The notes below the pieces were generated by a model. The model was not told the DNA's origin. It saw only the letters and a program-made list of their open reading frames with translations, and made no database searches. From Platanthera guangdongensis (taxonomy: Eukaryota; Streptophyta; Magnoliopsida; Asparagales; Orchidaceae), in assembly GCA_039583875.1 (NCBI GenBank), contig CM077158.1:120835900-120899899 (forward strand): DNA of 64,000 nucleotides, in the 5' to 3' direction. Below are positions 1-11,961 of this stretch, piece after piece. A program made the translations under genes and the position numbers. How positions within the stretch are numbered: the first letter of the stretch is position 1; the number at the start of each line of letters is the position of its first letter.

Positions 1-1418
1 GGCAACCCCCTCACCAGACTTCTACTAGCCATTGCCTTCAGCTTGTCCATGCCAACATGCCCCAGCCTCTCCTGCCAGATAGCAGTGCTATCATTGGCTC
101 TCATCTTATCAACATAAGCATTGGTGGAAAGAACAAACAAGTTCTTCACCCTCCTCCCAACATGAGCAACATCAGCCTTCACCGCTGATACGTTGTGAAG
201 GAACTTCACGTCTATTGGCCCAAACAGAGCGTGATACCCAGCGTCCACCACATTGGTCACCGAGAAGAGGTTCTTCATCATGCTCAGCACGTGATACACA
301 CTCCTTAACGTGAATGGCCCCTGGTCACTACCCAAAGACACGACCCCCTCCTTCTCTACTGCATAAACAGTATTATCAGCAGTGATAATAGCTTCATTAC
401 CTGAGTACGCCTGCATGGAGGTGAACTTCGATTTGTCTCCGGTGAGGTGATGACCACACCCGGAGTCCACGATCCACTCGCTATTGAAGTCCTCAGCATA
501 CAAGGCCCGGACACAAGTGCCCATCATAAAAGCTCCGCCCCATCCTGCTTCTTCACTTCTCGAGCAAGCTTCCTCCTTTCCCGCAGCATGCCCAGGCTGC
601 AGTTTGACCTTGCAGTCCCGGTTGAAGTGCCCTCGCTGATGACACTGGTAGCACTTCAGATACTTCTTCCAATCCTTAGGAGCATTGCTCCTCTCCGGCG
701 GATATGAAGTTGAAGTCTCCTTCTCAACAGCGGTCTGCACCTTCTCCTTCTTCTTCCCTTCCCATCCTTTCTTCTTGCCTGAGAAGAGAGCTTCGTTGCC
801 TTCCTGATTCAGGTTCACTCCAGTCATCTGCCTTGCTAAGCTCTCCTGCGAGGCAAGCAGATTCTCCAGCTCCAGCAACGACGGCTGAGTAGCCCACCCT
901 TGAACAGATGTTACAAAGGCCACATACTCCTTCCCTAAGCCGCGGATAATGTGACTTTTCATCTTTGCCTCAGAGATAGGCTCATTAGGATCCAGTGCCG
1001 ACAGCTCAACGCATAAGCTCTTCATCTTTAAGAAGTACTTGGAGTTGGAAAGGTCTCCCTGAGTTGCCCTGGCCAACTCATTCTCCAGGAACTGAAGCCG
1101 CGCCACATTCTTCCTATTGAACAACTCATCAAAGGTTGTCCAAATATCAGCAGCCGACTCACACCCAACGATGTGATCAAACAGTTCCGGAGACACGGCT
1201 CTCTTCAGAATGAACTCCACCTTAGCATTTGTTCTTCTCCAGAGCCTAACCTGCTCAGCAGTACCGAACGCAGCAGTCACTTCCTGTCTGTCGTCACCAC
1301 CGACGACTTCCCACAGCTCCTCGCCAAGAAGATAACTCTTCATGCACAACTTCCACTTCTTGAAGTTAGTCGGCGTTAAGAGTTCAATGCCCAGACCTCT
1401 TGCAAAGCTCCCTTCCAT
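1..1418 (-). CDS. Gag-protease-integrase N-terminus of Copia A (partial)
   Basis: The start is the ATG at 1418-1416, matching the start of the related frame in C1. In order it encodes a Copia-type Gag, a zinc knuckle of form CX2CX4HX4C (CYQC...GH...C, about 605-650), the aspartic protease site with DSG (about 450-480), and the GAG-pre-integrase region (HERLGHVGMDKL, about 30-75). The frame runs off the left edge. I saw no stop or shift, unlike C1, which carries stops at codons where A still has GAG and TAC. This is the best preserved Gag of the family here. Gag packages the element RNA, and the protease would cut the Gag-Pol polyprotein in cytoplasmic virus-like particles. Confidence 0.85.
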   Translation of the reverse strand, partial: MEGSFARGLGIELLTPTNFKKWKLCMKSYLLGEELWEVVGGDDRQEVTAAFGTAEQVRLWRRTNAKVEFILKRAVSPELFDHIVGCESAADIWTTFDELFNRKNVARLQFLENELARATQGDLSNSKYFLKMKSLCVELSALDPNEPISEAKMKSHIIRGLGKEYVAFVTSVQGWATQPSLLELENLLASQESLARQMTGVNLNQEGNEALFSGKKKGWEGKKKEKVQTAVEKETSTSYPPERSNAPKDWKKYLKCYQCHQRGHFNRDCKVKLQPGHAAGKEEACSRSEEAGWGGAFMMGTCVRALYAEDFNSEWIVDSGCGHHLTGDKSKFTSMQAYSGNEAIITADNTVYAVEKEGVVSLGSDQGPFTLRSVYHVLSMMKNLFSVTNVVDAGYHALFGPIDVKFLHNVSAVKADVAHVGRRVKNLFVLSTNAYVDKMRANDSTAIWQERLGHVGMDKLKAMASRSLVRGL

Positions 1419-1534
1419 TGCAACACCTGTTGGCAACCTTTCAGCAGCTCCAAGCAACAACACAGGTTGATCACCACTCAATCACAGAGTAACAACACTG
1501 GCTGACATCCGCTCACGCAACTGAACCTGACGCA

Positions 1535-1550
1535 CCTCCCTCTGATACCA
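1535..1550 (-). other. Primer binding site of Copia A
   Basis: Read on the minus strand this is TGGTATCAGAGGGAGG, directly after the LTR end. TGGTATCAGAG is the complement of the 3' end of plant initiator tRNA-Met, the usual primer for minus-strand DNA synthesis. Confidence 0.85.
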
Positions 1551-3174
1551 TGTTAAATTTTCTCAACGTGGTCAGCAAGATAGCCCAAACGCCAAATTAA
1601 TATCTTCGGAACTACCCAGTTCGCACGTTGAACCAGCGGAAACCAAGGAACAGAGGTTAATCCCAACAAACAATGGAAGTACAAGCAGGTCTATTATCAT
1701 TCACTTCTTTACAACACGAGGCATAGCGAGACATGATTTCGCTAGTATAACAGCTGTAAACAGAAAGCACCAAAAACAAGCCGGGCGGACAGCACCGGAG
1801 TCCACCGAGACCGCGAGGTCGCCAAGGTCGCCGAGTCCGCTGAGATCGCCCGCACTTAACTGCAGTCCTCCGAATCACCACGGAGTCCGCTGAAGCCGCG
1901 AGGCCGCGCAGACACACCGTTATTCGCCTCCTACTGAACCTGAACTGAGGAACACCCCTACCCGCCTGAAACCGGCGGACAGGTTATTGAAGCTAGCAAA
2001 GATGAAATAGAACTGACAAACCGCAGAGCGACCTCCTGCTGAGTCCACAGAGACCGCACACTTCCAAGTACTTTACCGAAGTCACAGCCAAACTCCTGGC
2101 TCCTTGAAGCTACCCGCGCGACCTGCACACAACAAACCGTCAGCCTGAAACAATCCGCGCGGACTGACAAACACAGACCACAGCTCCTTGCTCAACCCAA
2201 CTTACTATTCACTCAAGTTGCTTAGGTTACTGTAGATGTGACAGGGGGGTCCTTTTTATAGGCATGGTGAGGAGTGTGGTCACCTCCCAAGAGATAGCGA
2301 CACCGCCCCAGCCCGCGCGATAGCAAAACTCCGTCCGCTGAGTCTGCAAGGACTTAGCCGGATACCAAGGAAAACCGCCAGGAGCAAGGCAACCATTGAC
2401 GAACCCTCTCCAGTCCGCCCAAGCTATGCGGACAAGGCATCAGCCCGCAAAGATCCAACCACTGCAGGACAGCAACCCCCTTCAATGGCAGTCCGCAACA
2501 ACCCGAGGCAGTCCGCAAGACTCACACCACAATCCGCCACAAGTCCACGACCAAAGGCAAACAGCAATAGTCTGCCTGGTCACAGCGGACTTGGCGGATA
2601 CGGCGGACACCATGAACTTGACACAAGGCGTGACCAATTCCAAAACCATCAAGGGCCAATGCGAGCATGGCGGACGCAAACCCCCGTCCGCCAAACACCA
2701 AAACACAGACCGCCAGCAGTCCGCAGGCTCCTCGCACGTCCAACGCAGCAGCCTCCTCCCGGACTCCAAACACCAGTCCGCCAATCGATCTCCACAGCAA
2801 AGCACCTGCTGTGTCACCAGAGCCCGACAAGGCCTCAGCCAAGCTCTAATTCCAGTCCGCAACAGCCCACACCGTGGACACATCAGCCCGCAAGCTTCCC
2901 GCGGACACGAGCCAAACCGCCTATCAGCACAAGCTTGCACCCGCGGCCACAGAGCAATGCACCAGTCCGCAAGCCTTCATCCGCTCAGGCCGCTCCTTGG
3001 CAAAGCCAATCAGCACACCCTATCCGCAGAAACCAGGCCGCATAGTCCGCGGTCTCCATGCAAACAAACCGCTCAGAAGACAACCGGCTTCCCACTAGAC
3101 CTACCACCAGGCCGCACATCATAGTCCGCCCAGTCCGCCTAGTCCGCCAATGCTGTCCGCCCCAGGCCGCCCGG
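1551..3174 (-). repeat. 5' LTR of Copia A, main block
   Basis: This is the reverse complement of the C1 LTR family. In element sense its end is at 1551, next to the PBS. A TATA-like element and U3 words related to GTCCGC/GCGGAC fill 2250-3150. G1 interrupts it at 3174/3175; the last 39 bp resume at 14451. Total length is about 1.66 kb, against 1624 bp for C1. Small open frames here are by-products of the GC-rich repeats. Confidence 0.9.
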
Positions 3175-5364
3175 TGTAACGCCCCGAAACTCAAAGGAGC
3201 AAAGGGGGGGGGGACGTTTTGGGCCAGTTTGGGTTCTGGCAGCAGGCACACGGCCTGGGACACGGGAGTGTCGCAGGGCGTGTCGACCCGTGTCGACACT
3301 TAGCCGCGAAGTCATAGAGATTTACTCGACGATTAGTCGAGACTGGGCACACGGCCCGCGACACGGGCGTGTCGCAGGGCGTGTCTACCCGTGTCGACGA
3401 TCGTCCCGGGGAGTCGACGAGATTTGCTCGACGATCGTCGAGACAAGGCACACGGCCTAGGACACGGGTGTGTCCGAGGCCGTGTCGAGTGTGGAGACCG
3501 TGTACACGGCCCTGGAGCCCAGGCGTGTCAATGTGACACGGGCAAGGACACGGGCGTGTCCTCGAACCCGTGCAGTGCTCGGGTTGATTTTGGGGGGAAA
3601 ATCATGGGGTACACGGCCGGCCACACGGCCGTGTCAGGTGGAACACGGGCGTGTCAGCTCAAACACGGGCGTGTTCGATACCCGTGTGAGGTTCCAGGCG
3701 ATTCGATTTTGACGGCGAATGAGGCACACGGCCCTAGACACGGGCGTGTGCCAGGCTGTGTTTGGTCCAGTTTGGGCATTTCAGCTCCAAATCGAAGCCG
3801 TTCATTTCTTTAACTGAAGATCCAACGGCTGGGGGTTGTTCCTGAAGGGATATACCCGTGAATGGACTTGGAAAACCCTTACTTTTCATAACTTATCATC
3901 TTTCTAAACCTTAGAGAGAGAGGAGAGCCAAGGGAGGAAGAAGGAGCTAGATCCCGCCATTGGAGGAGCTTCGAAGCTCCAAATCGCGAGCTGACTCCGG
4001 ATCCACGGAGGCAACGCTAGTGCGGTGGTTTTCATCCGATTACTTTTCCATGGTGCCAAAGAAGAACGCAAGGGTAACGATCCTCATCTTGAGCATGAGT
4101 AGCTCTCTTTCTTTGTATAGGAAGCCCGCTCTCGCGAGTTTGCGGAGAGTTTGAGGTGTTCCTTCAGGTAGATATGTGAAGTCCCCGTTGTTTAGAGTCC
4201 GTAAGCGAGAACGGACATAGGCATGATGTGTGAAGCCTACCCGGACATGTTGGTATGGATCGGTGATGTTGTATTACATAAATGCCGGAGAAGACTCCGT
4301 GCTATTGTTTGTTTTTCGGGTTTTCTACGCGGTAGATTGCAGTAGGGAGCCTTGGGGACTAAACCAAAGGTGCACCCGGAAAACTGGGCGGATACGAGAT
4401 CTTGCCAACATGGAGGCCTGAGAGCCAACTTGAACATAACCGAGTTATGTGAAATTGTGTGACGAAAATGGGACTCAGGAGAATTTTAACCTGCGCAAAT
4501 GGCTTAAATTATCATTGCGACGTGAGCACGGGTTAGATGGAACCGTACCCATATCTATGTCGTTCGGGTTAAAGAGACCTAAGGTTATATGGAACTTGCC
4601 GTTGGCATAGATGTGAGTCTTCGGCGGTCAATGGCTTAAATTGACGTGACCCATGCCGGGAAGACAAATTGCTCATAGGTTTGGCCGTCTAAGTGGCGGT
4701 GGCGAGTCTGGAATGTTAATGGCTTTAATTGACGTGACATCGACCGGTTCACCGAGAATGTGCCCTGAGAGCACGGGGCGTGTGGCCGTGCGAACCAACG
4801 TCTGTGATGAAATGGCTACTTATATAATTGCTCGCATGTGCTAATGAAATGCAGGGAAGGAGCATCGCCGCCCCGAGTTGGGGGCGGGATCGTTATAATT
4901 TGGTCAGCATTGCTGACCGTTGCCTTCTTTTGCCACCGTGCGGTGGTTTGTTGCTTGCAGGTGCAGCTGGACCAAGCGGTCAATAGCAGGCTAAAGCCCT
5001 TTTTGCGAAGCCGGCCCTTGAAGGCCTAAATTGGAAGTGTTTACTGTTTTATTCATGTATGACCGGCCTGCGTGCCATGGTTTGTAAAACATGTAATATC
5101 AAGTGAAACATTTTGTAAGGCCTTAAGGCTTATTTTGAGTATTTTGTATAACATTCCTATTCTGTACTAGTGGACATTCATGCTCAAATGCTGGGTTCTT
5201 TATTGCAACTTTTATAAACTGCTTCCGCTAGAATATTCTGTGTAGGACATTGAGATTGGTTGGATGGTTTCCATAAGTAACCACCCGGTCTGTCTGTGGC
5301 ATACGGCGTCGGGCCCCGGCCGGACCTACTACTTTATGCTATGTGACGGATAGGGGGTGTTACA
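3175..5364 (+). repeat. 5' LTR of G1 (2190 bp)
   Basis: It runs from TGTAACG to GTGTTACA. The first ~600 bp are packed with ACACGGGCGTGT words (arms ACACG/CGTGT around GG) and TCGACGA/GTGTCGAC words. An A/T-richer part with the likely R and U5 regions follows. It matches the 3' LTR closely once the nested small Copia is removed (about 2.2 kb). No gene lies in it. Confidence 0.95.
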
Positions 5365-5367
5365 ATT

Positions 5368-5384
5368 TGGTATCAGACTACTGG
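5368..5384 (+). other. Primer binding site of G1
   Basis: TGGTATCAGA, complementary to the 3' end of tRNA-Met, begins three bases after the 5' LTR. Confidence 0.8.
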
Positions 5385-5588
5385 TTTTGGTCGGGCTTAA
5401 AGTGAATTCGTGGGTGAATTCTTTTTAAGGGGTGGTGAGCACGTTGTGTGCGTCATCGTTATAATGGTAAAAGAACCCTTGAATGTCCACTTAGGAATGA
5501 AAATACTCGTGTTTGAGGAACCAGCGTGTTCCTATAATTGCTGTTTGCAATTTATTTGGTCGCTTAACGGTGTTTTGTACCACTATAG

Positions 5589-6732
5589 GTGACCAGAAGT
5601 GGTGTTGGGCCGTCAGAACGCCGAGTTTTTGAGGCTAGTAGTGCACCGGAAGTTGATCCCGCAACACCTCTGTCGGCTGAGAATATTCGATTGGTGGCTG
5701 AAGCGGTGTTGACCGTGATAAATGCGCAGCCTGCAAGGCAAGCGCAGCAGCCCGCTCCTGTGATGGAGCAGGAACCTCTTCAAGAGGCTGAGCCGAGGAG
5801 AGTGGAGCAAGTGGTTGTGGAACCGGTAGTGCCAAGGAGGGCAACTGAGAGGCAGCTTAACCATGTAATGAGCTTTAACCCTCCGTTATTCTCGGGGTTG
5901 GGAACCCCATCTCAGGCTGAAGACTGGCTCTCTAGGGTGAAGAGAGTCATGACAGCAACGGAGATGGAGGAGTGGCAAATGACCACCATCGCTACGTTCC
6001 TTCTGGACGGTGAAGCGAGGATGTGGTGGGAAGGATTGGAGCTGCATCATTTGAGAGGTAGACAACAGATAGACGTTCCGATGGAAGAGTTCTCGGGATT
6101 GTTCTTAGCAAGATACCTCCCTTCTACTCAGAGGATTTCGATGGAGAACGAATTTCTGACGTTGGTTCAGGGTGAGAAGAGAGTGGATGAATATCTCCAT
6201 GAGTTCACTCGTTTGAGTCGATATGCTAGCTCCACCATCATGGATGAGGAGCGCAATACTAATCGCTTTTATGAAGGATTAAGGGATGAGTTAAGACTAC
6301 TACTGTCGGGGCCGATGACGCAGGGTTTGTTAACCTTGGTCAATATTGCCCGGTCCTTGGAAAAGGACATGAAAAATGTGCAAGCAAAGAAAGGCTTGGG
6401 TGATAGAAAATCTGAATTTAAAGTGCCGACTACTTCAAAGTCCAGCTATCAGAGGTCTTTCAAGAAGCATAGGACTTAGGGTCCAGCTCCTTCTGGTGCT
6501 TTTGGGGCGACTACGAGTCGGACCCCGGGCGCGTGTTTTACATGTGGAAAGACGGGGCACTTTGCTCGTGATTTTTGGAGCGGACGTCCCAAGTCCGAGA
6601 GAAGGCCGGGAGCTACTTATGAAGAGAAGGGAAAGGCGGTGGAGTCGACCGCATCCCACTATGCTCCGGCCCAACCAAGGGTCTACAATCTTGGCCAACA
6701 GGAGGCCATCAAACAGGCCGATGTGGTGACAG
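5589..6732 (+). pseudogene. gag of G1, broken by a stop and a lost zinc-knuckle Cys
   Basis: The frame opens just after a TAG with GTG where an ATG would be expected, so the original start may be mutated. A retrotransposon Gag domain (FSGLGTP, WW.GL, EFLTLVQG) covers residues ~95-245. TAG at 6477-6479 stops it, but the same frame continues through a zinc knuckle (CFTCGKTGHFARDF, from about 6534) whose last Cys is Phe, and reaches a splice-donor-like GT at 6733. The TAG probably replaces a Gln codon (C to T). Gag would form the particle and bind element RNA; this copy should not do so. Confidence 0.85.
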
Positions 6733-6808
6733 GTATGGTCTAATTTATAGCAAGTCGATTTCTTTAAATACTTGTTATGTATATGTTATCTTACCACTGC
6801 TTGTTTAG
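6733..6808 (+). other. Predicted 76-bp intron between gag and protease of G1
   Basis: The stretch starts GTATGG, ends TTGTTTAG, is A/T-rich and contains several stops. Removing it joins the gag frame (reading VVTG) to the pol frame ([16 protein letters not shown]) with codon phase kept, giving the uninterrupted Gag-to-protease wording seen in related chromoviruses. This supports a real spliced intron rather than two separate frames. It has not been tested with RNA data. Confidence 0.7.
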
Positions 6809-9800
6809 GATTTGTATTGATTTGTGAAAATCCGGCACGAGCACTCTTCGATACGGGAGCATCACACTCCTTCTTGTCCGAAGGATTTATATCACGCATC
6901 GGAGTCCCTTCTTCGATGGCGAAGGATAAGTTGGATGTGTTGTTGCCCAATGGGTGTTCGATGCGAGCGGATAGGATCTGCGATGTTAAGATTCGTATTG
7001 GGGAGCAGGAGTTCGACCTGCGGGCGTCTTTACTTCCGTTGGTGGAGTTCGACGTCATATTTGGCATGGACTGGCTCTCGGAGCAGCAGGCCCATATAGA
7101 TTGCGGTAGCAAGGAAGTCAAGCTGGGTGCAAGTCGTGAAACAACTTTTACGGGCTTAAAGGGGTCGAGCAAGACATTGATGTCTGCTCTTCAGGTGGTG
7201 AAGGCGGTTCGTGCTGGTGCAGAACTGTTCTTTACACTAGTGGAGGTTGCAAAGCCGAAGCCCGCATTGGATTGTATTTCAGTGGTATCGGAATACCCTG
7301 ATGTGTTCCCCGCGGATCTTCCTGGAGCCCCGCCTCAGCGGGAGATAGATTTTACGATCGAGCTAGTGCCAGGTGCAAAGCCTGTGTCACGATCTCCGTA
7401 TCGGCTAGCGCCTAAGGAAATGGCAGAGCTGAAAGTTCAACTGCAAGAGTTGTTGGAGCAAGGGTATGTGCGCCCGAGTTCTTCGCCTTGGAGCGCACCG
7501 GTCCTCTTTGTTAAGAAGAAGGACGGAAGCTTGAGACTATGTATTGATTATCGAGAGTTAAACAAGCTGACGGAGAAGAACAAGTACCCGATCCCCCGGA
7601 TTGATGATCTCTTTGATCAGTTAGTCGGGTCGACGGTGTACTCGAAGTTAGATCTCAAGGTTGGGTACTATTAGCTGCGAATAAGGGAGAGTGATATCCC
7701 GAAGACAGCGTTTAGTACGAGATACGAGCATTATGAGTTTACGATCATGCTGTTTGGGCTGACTAATGCGATGTCATTATTCATGGATTTGATGAACAAG
7801 ACTTTCAGGGAGTACTTGGACCATTTCGTGATCGTCTTCATCGACGATATTTTGGTGTACTCGCAAAGTGAGGAAGATCACTTCAAGCATCTTCATTTGG
7901 TGTTGGAAACGCTAAGGAGAAATCAGTTGTATGCCAAGTTCTCGAAGTGCGAGTTTTGGCTATCCTCAGTGGCGTTCCTCGGGCATATAGTGAGTGGAGA
8001 GGGTATTGTTGTGGATCCGGCGAATATTGTTGCGATACAGGAGTGGCCTGAGTTTGCTACTGTAGCGGAAGTCCGGAGTTTTCTGGGGCTTGCCGGCTAT
8101 TATAGGCGCTTCGTAGAGAACTTCTCACGGATAGCGTTACCTCTCACTACTTTGACGAGGAAGGAGCATAAGTTCGTTTGGACGCCGGAGTGCGCGCGAG
8201 CTTTTGAGGAATTGAAGTGTCGGTTGACCACGGCGCCTGTGCTGAGTTCGCCATGTGGAACCGAAGGCTATGAGATATATAGCGATGCTTCGGGCAGCGG
8301 TTTGGGTTGCGTGCTACTGCAGCACGGAAGCGTGATAGCTTATGGCTCGAGACAGCTAAAAGTGCACGAGAGGAATTATCCGGTCCATGACTTGGAGTTA
8401 GCGGCCGTGATTTTTGCCTTGAAGCTGTGGAGACACTATTTGTACGGTGTGAAGATTGATATCTACACCGATCACAAGAGCCTAAAGTATCTAATTGATC
8501 AGAAGGATCTGAATATGCGGCAGCGTAGATGGATGGAGTTCCTGGGGGACTATACATTCAAGATCCACTACGTGCCTGGCAAAGGGAATGCGGTTGCGGA
8601 CGTGTTGAGTCGCCGAGCCCCAGCTCAAGCCAATTGGCTATCGGTGCATGATGAGCGGTTGGTGCGGGAGTTGGAGGCGTTGGAGATTGTTTGTGTGGAT
8701 AGACAATCAAGTGCTGAAACAGTTCTGAATTGGACTGAAGTCCAATATGACCTGGCTGATCGTATTCGACAGGCTTTGGATATGGATGCTCATATGAAGC
8801 AGTTCATGGTAGAGGCTCTGGATGGGTCAAATTCCCAATTCGTCGTGGAGGACGGATTACTTTGGAAAGACGGTCGTTTGTGCGTCCCAAGTGTGAGCAA
8901 TTTACGGGTGGAGTTGTTGTACGAGGCGCACCATACCAAGTACTCGATTCACTCGGGGAGCACGAAGATGTACCGTGATATGAAGAAGCTATTTTGGTGG
9001 CCGGGTTTGAAAAAGGATGTGGCGCTATACGTAGCGAAGTGCCAAACTTGCACCTTAGTAAAGGCAGAGTGCCAAAAGCCATGAGGATTTCTTAAGTCCT
9101 TGCCTATTCCGGAGTGGAAATTCGACGACATCTCTATGGACTTTGTGCACGGTTTGTCAAGGTCGCAAAAGGGAAATGACGCCATTTGGGTGGTTGTTGA
9201 TCGATTAACGAAGGTGTCGCATTTTATTCCGCATAGGAAGGATGATCTGGTGGAGAAGTTGGCAAAGCTTTATGTGGATAACATAGTGCAGCTTCATGGT
9301 GTGCCCCGCAGCATCGTGAGTGACCGAGATGGGCGGTTCACGTCCAATGATTGGAGGCTGGTGCAGCAAATGTTGGGAACAAAGCTGAAATTCAGCACAG
9401 CCTTCCATCCACAAACGGATGGGCAGACCGAGAGGGTAAATAGAACCATGGAAGACATGCTTCGCATGTGTGTCTTGGATTTTGGAAAGCAATGGGAAGA
9501 CCACCTATATTTGGTGGAGTTCGCATACAACAACAGCTACCAAGCGAGTATTCAGATGGCGCTTTTCGAGGCCCTATATGGTAGGAAATATCGCACGCCG
9601 TTGTCTTGGTTAGAAACGGGTGAGTCAAAGTTGTATATGCGATCGGAAGTGGAGGATGCTACTTCTTTGGTGAGAACCATTCGGGAGAGGTTGCTTATCG
9701 CTCAGGACCGGCAAGCAAAGTACTATAATGCCAAGCACAGAAATGTGGAGTTTGCTGTGGGCGATTATGTATACTTAAAGATCAAGCCGTTCAAGGGTGT

Positions 9801-10257
9801 CTCGCGGGTGCGACGATTGAAAAAGCTAAGCCCGAGGTACCTTGGACCGTTTGAGGTTCTGGAGAGAGTTGGTGAAGCGGCCTATCGGTTGAAGCTTTCA
9901 GTGGATCTTAGTGGTTTACATGATGTATTCCATATTTCGGTACTTCGGAAGGCGGTGCAAGAGCCTACGCAAGTGATCGCTGTTGATCGAGTGTCGGTGG
10001 ATAGTGGGCTAACAACAAAGGTCAAGCCCGTGCAGATCGAGGACTCGGAGGTCAAGCGGCTACGCAATAAAGAGATCAGGATGGTCAAGGTCCGGTGGGA
10101 CAATTGCGGTCGTGAGGAGCTCTCTTGGGAACGAGAGCAGACTATGCTTGACGAGTATCCGGAGTTGTTCCGCTCAGGTACAAATTTTGGTTTTGTACAT
10201 GTCTTTCCTTTATGTAATTTCGTGGGCGAAATTCTTTTAAGAGGGGGAGAGTTGTAA
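6809..10257 (+). pseudogene. pol of G1: protease, RT, RNase H, integrase, chromodomain
   Basis: One reading frame runs throughout and is broken only by TAG at 7672-7674 and TGA at 9082-9084. Visible domains are retropepsin ([10 protein letters not shown], ~6845), reverse transcriptase (catalytic FIDDILVYS, ~7838), RNase H (YSDAS, DLELAA, YTDHKS, ~8275-8490), the integrase zinc region (~8930-9060) and catalytic D, D, E (MDF ~9136; DRDGRF ~9321; TDGQTERV ~9418-9440). A chromodomain-like C-terminus (~10030-10170, ending WEREQTMLDEYPELF) would tether integration to modified chromatin. The final stop overlaps the first bases of the 3' LTR. Both breaks look like C-to-T changes. Confidence 0.92.
10239..10252 (+). 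other. Polypurine tract of G1
   Basis: AAGAGGGGGAGAGT lies directly before the 3' LTR, the expected place for the plus-strand DNA primer. Confidence 0.85.
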
Positions 10258-11025
10258 CGCCCCGAAACTCAAAGGAGCAAAGGGGGGGGGGGACGTTTTG
10301 GGGCAGTTTGGGTTCTGACAGCAGGCACACGGCCTGGGACACGGGCGTGTCGCAGGGCGTGTCGACCCGTGTCGACCCGTGTCGACACTTAGCCGCGAAG
10401 TCGTCGAGTTTTACTCGACGATTCGTCGAGACTGGGCACACGGCCCGCGACACGGGCGTGTCGCCGGGCGTGTCGACCCGTGTCGACGATCGTGCCGGGG
10501 AGTCGACGAGATTTGCTCGACGATCGTCGAGACAAGGCACACGGCCTAGGACACGGGCGTGTCTGAGGCCGTGTCGAGTGTGGAGACCGTGTACACGACC
10601 CTGGAGCCCAGGCGTGTCAAGGTGACACGGGCAAGGACACGGGCGTGTCCTCGAACCCGTGCAGTGCTCGGGTTGATTTTGGGGGAAAAATCATGGGGTA
10701 CACGGCCGGCCACACGGCCGTGTCAGGTGGAACACGGGCGTGTCAGCTCGAACACGGGCGTGTTCGATACCCGTGTGATGTTCCAGGCGATTCGATTTTG
10801 ACGGCGATTGAGGCACACGGCCCTGGACACGGGCGTGTGTCAGGCCGTGTTCGGTCCAGATTGGGCATTTCAGCCCCGAATCAAAGCCGTTCATTTCTTT
10901 AACTGAAGATCCAACGGCTGGGGGTTGTTCCTGAAGGGATATACCCGTGAATGGACTTGGAAAATCCTTACTTTTCATAACTTATCATCTTTCTAAACCT
11001 TAGAGAGAGAGGAGAGCCAAGGGAG
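10253..11025 (+). repeat. 3' LTR of G1, first block
   Basis: It matches 3175 onward of the 5' LTR, including the ACACGGGCGTGT array. It is interrupted after GGGAG (11021-11025) by the small Copia and resumes at 13013. Confidence 0.95.
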
Positions 11026-11276
11026 TGTTGAGATTATATTAGCCAGCATGACACGTGTGTGTGGGACCGCATGTTTGGGCTTTCCCCATCGCGTTCCAGG
11101 TCTGGGTGTTGACCCCGGTGGGCCCCCTTGTGTGGCGGAATATCCCTGCGGTCCTGTGGTTGGGGTTTGTCCCACATCGCCTGCAGCAGACGATCCTTTG
11201 TGTTCATGTACCCCCGTCCCCCCTTACCATCACCTCGGGGTTTTGGGAAGATGTGTGGTGACGGGTGGTTTCCACA
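11026..11276 (+). repeat. 5' LTR of the small Copia
   Basis: 251 bp, from TGTTGAGATT to TTTCCACA, followed at once by the PBS TGGTATCAGAGC (11277-11288). It contains the word GTCCCACATCG, the same string as the plant snRNA upstream element. Confidence 0.92.
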
Positions 11277-11595
11277 TGGTATCAGAGCACACGGTCATTT
11301 CCTCCTGATTCTGTGCGCTCTCTGTTGCTCGCGGCTTGTTTTCCGCGTTCTGCGACTTGATTCGCGACTTGCCTTCTCTTCTGTCCGCGCGGCTTGTTTC
11401 TATCCGCGCGGCTTGTTTCTGTCCACTGCCCTGTTCGCGCGGCTTGCTTCTTCTTGGTTCTCTTCTCCTACTGCTCTTTGTCGCAGCGACCTGTTTCCTT
11501 GTCGCCGCGCTCCTTGGTCTTTCCTGCCGCTCCGACTTCCTAGTCGTTGCGGTCTGTCCCTGTCCGCGAGTGTTGTCCCTCTACTCGCGGTTCGC

Positions 11596-11890
11596 TGCTG
11601 TGATCTGCCTGACCGTGCGGGTTGTTCCTTTCTCACCCGCATCTTGGTCGCGGTCACTAGCTCTTCTCCTCTTTTCTGGTCTCTCGGCCTTTTCATTCCG
11701 CGCGACCTCTTCCCCGCTGTGCCTTTGACCGCCTTCTAGCAGCTGATGTGATCTGCCTGACCGTGCGGGTTGTACCTTTCTTACCCGCATCTTGGTCGCG
11801 GTCACCTGCTCTTCTCCTCTCTTCTGTTGCTCGGCCTTTTTCAGTCCGTGCGCCCTCTTCCCCGCTGTGCCTTTGCCTCTTTCTAGCCGC
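11596..11890 (+). repeat. Tandem duplication (~148 bp x2) in the small Copia leader
   Basis: Two head-to-tail copies start near GATCTGCCTGACCG (about 11597 and 11747) and end near CCCGCTGTGCCTTTG. The surrounding leader (11289-11961) is pyrimidine-rich with repeated CGCGCGGCTTGTTTC words. No gene is supported; the antisense frames are by-products of C/T bias. Confidence 0.75.
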
Positions 11891-11961
11891 CACTGTTCGC
11901 GCGGCTTCTTCTATTTTCTAACCGCTACTGTTCGCGCGGCTTCTTCTGCTTGCCGGGTTCT

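Noticed and set aside
2396..3299. Several 60-240 codon frames on both strands
   Set aside because: They lie in the Copia A LTR and recur as shifted or antisense readings in the C1 and C2 LTRs; no conserved domain is visible.
5410..5592. 60-codon frame before G1 gag
   Set aside because: It lies in the leader between PBS and gag, lacks similarity to Gag, and ends at the TAG before the gag frame.
11128..11805. Overlapping 100-200 codon frames in the small Copia leader
   Set aside because: The leader is strongly C/T-biased, frames are open on both strands, and the duplication there repeats them.
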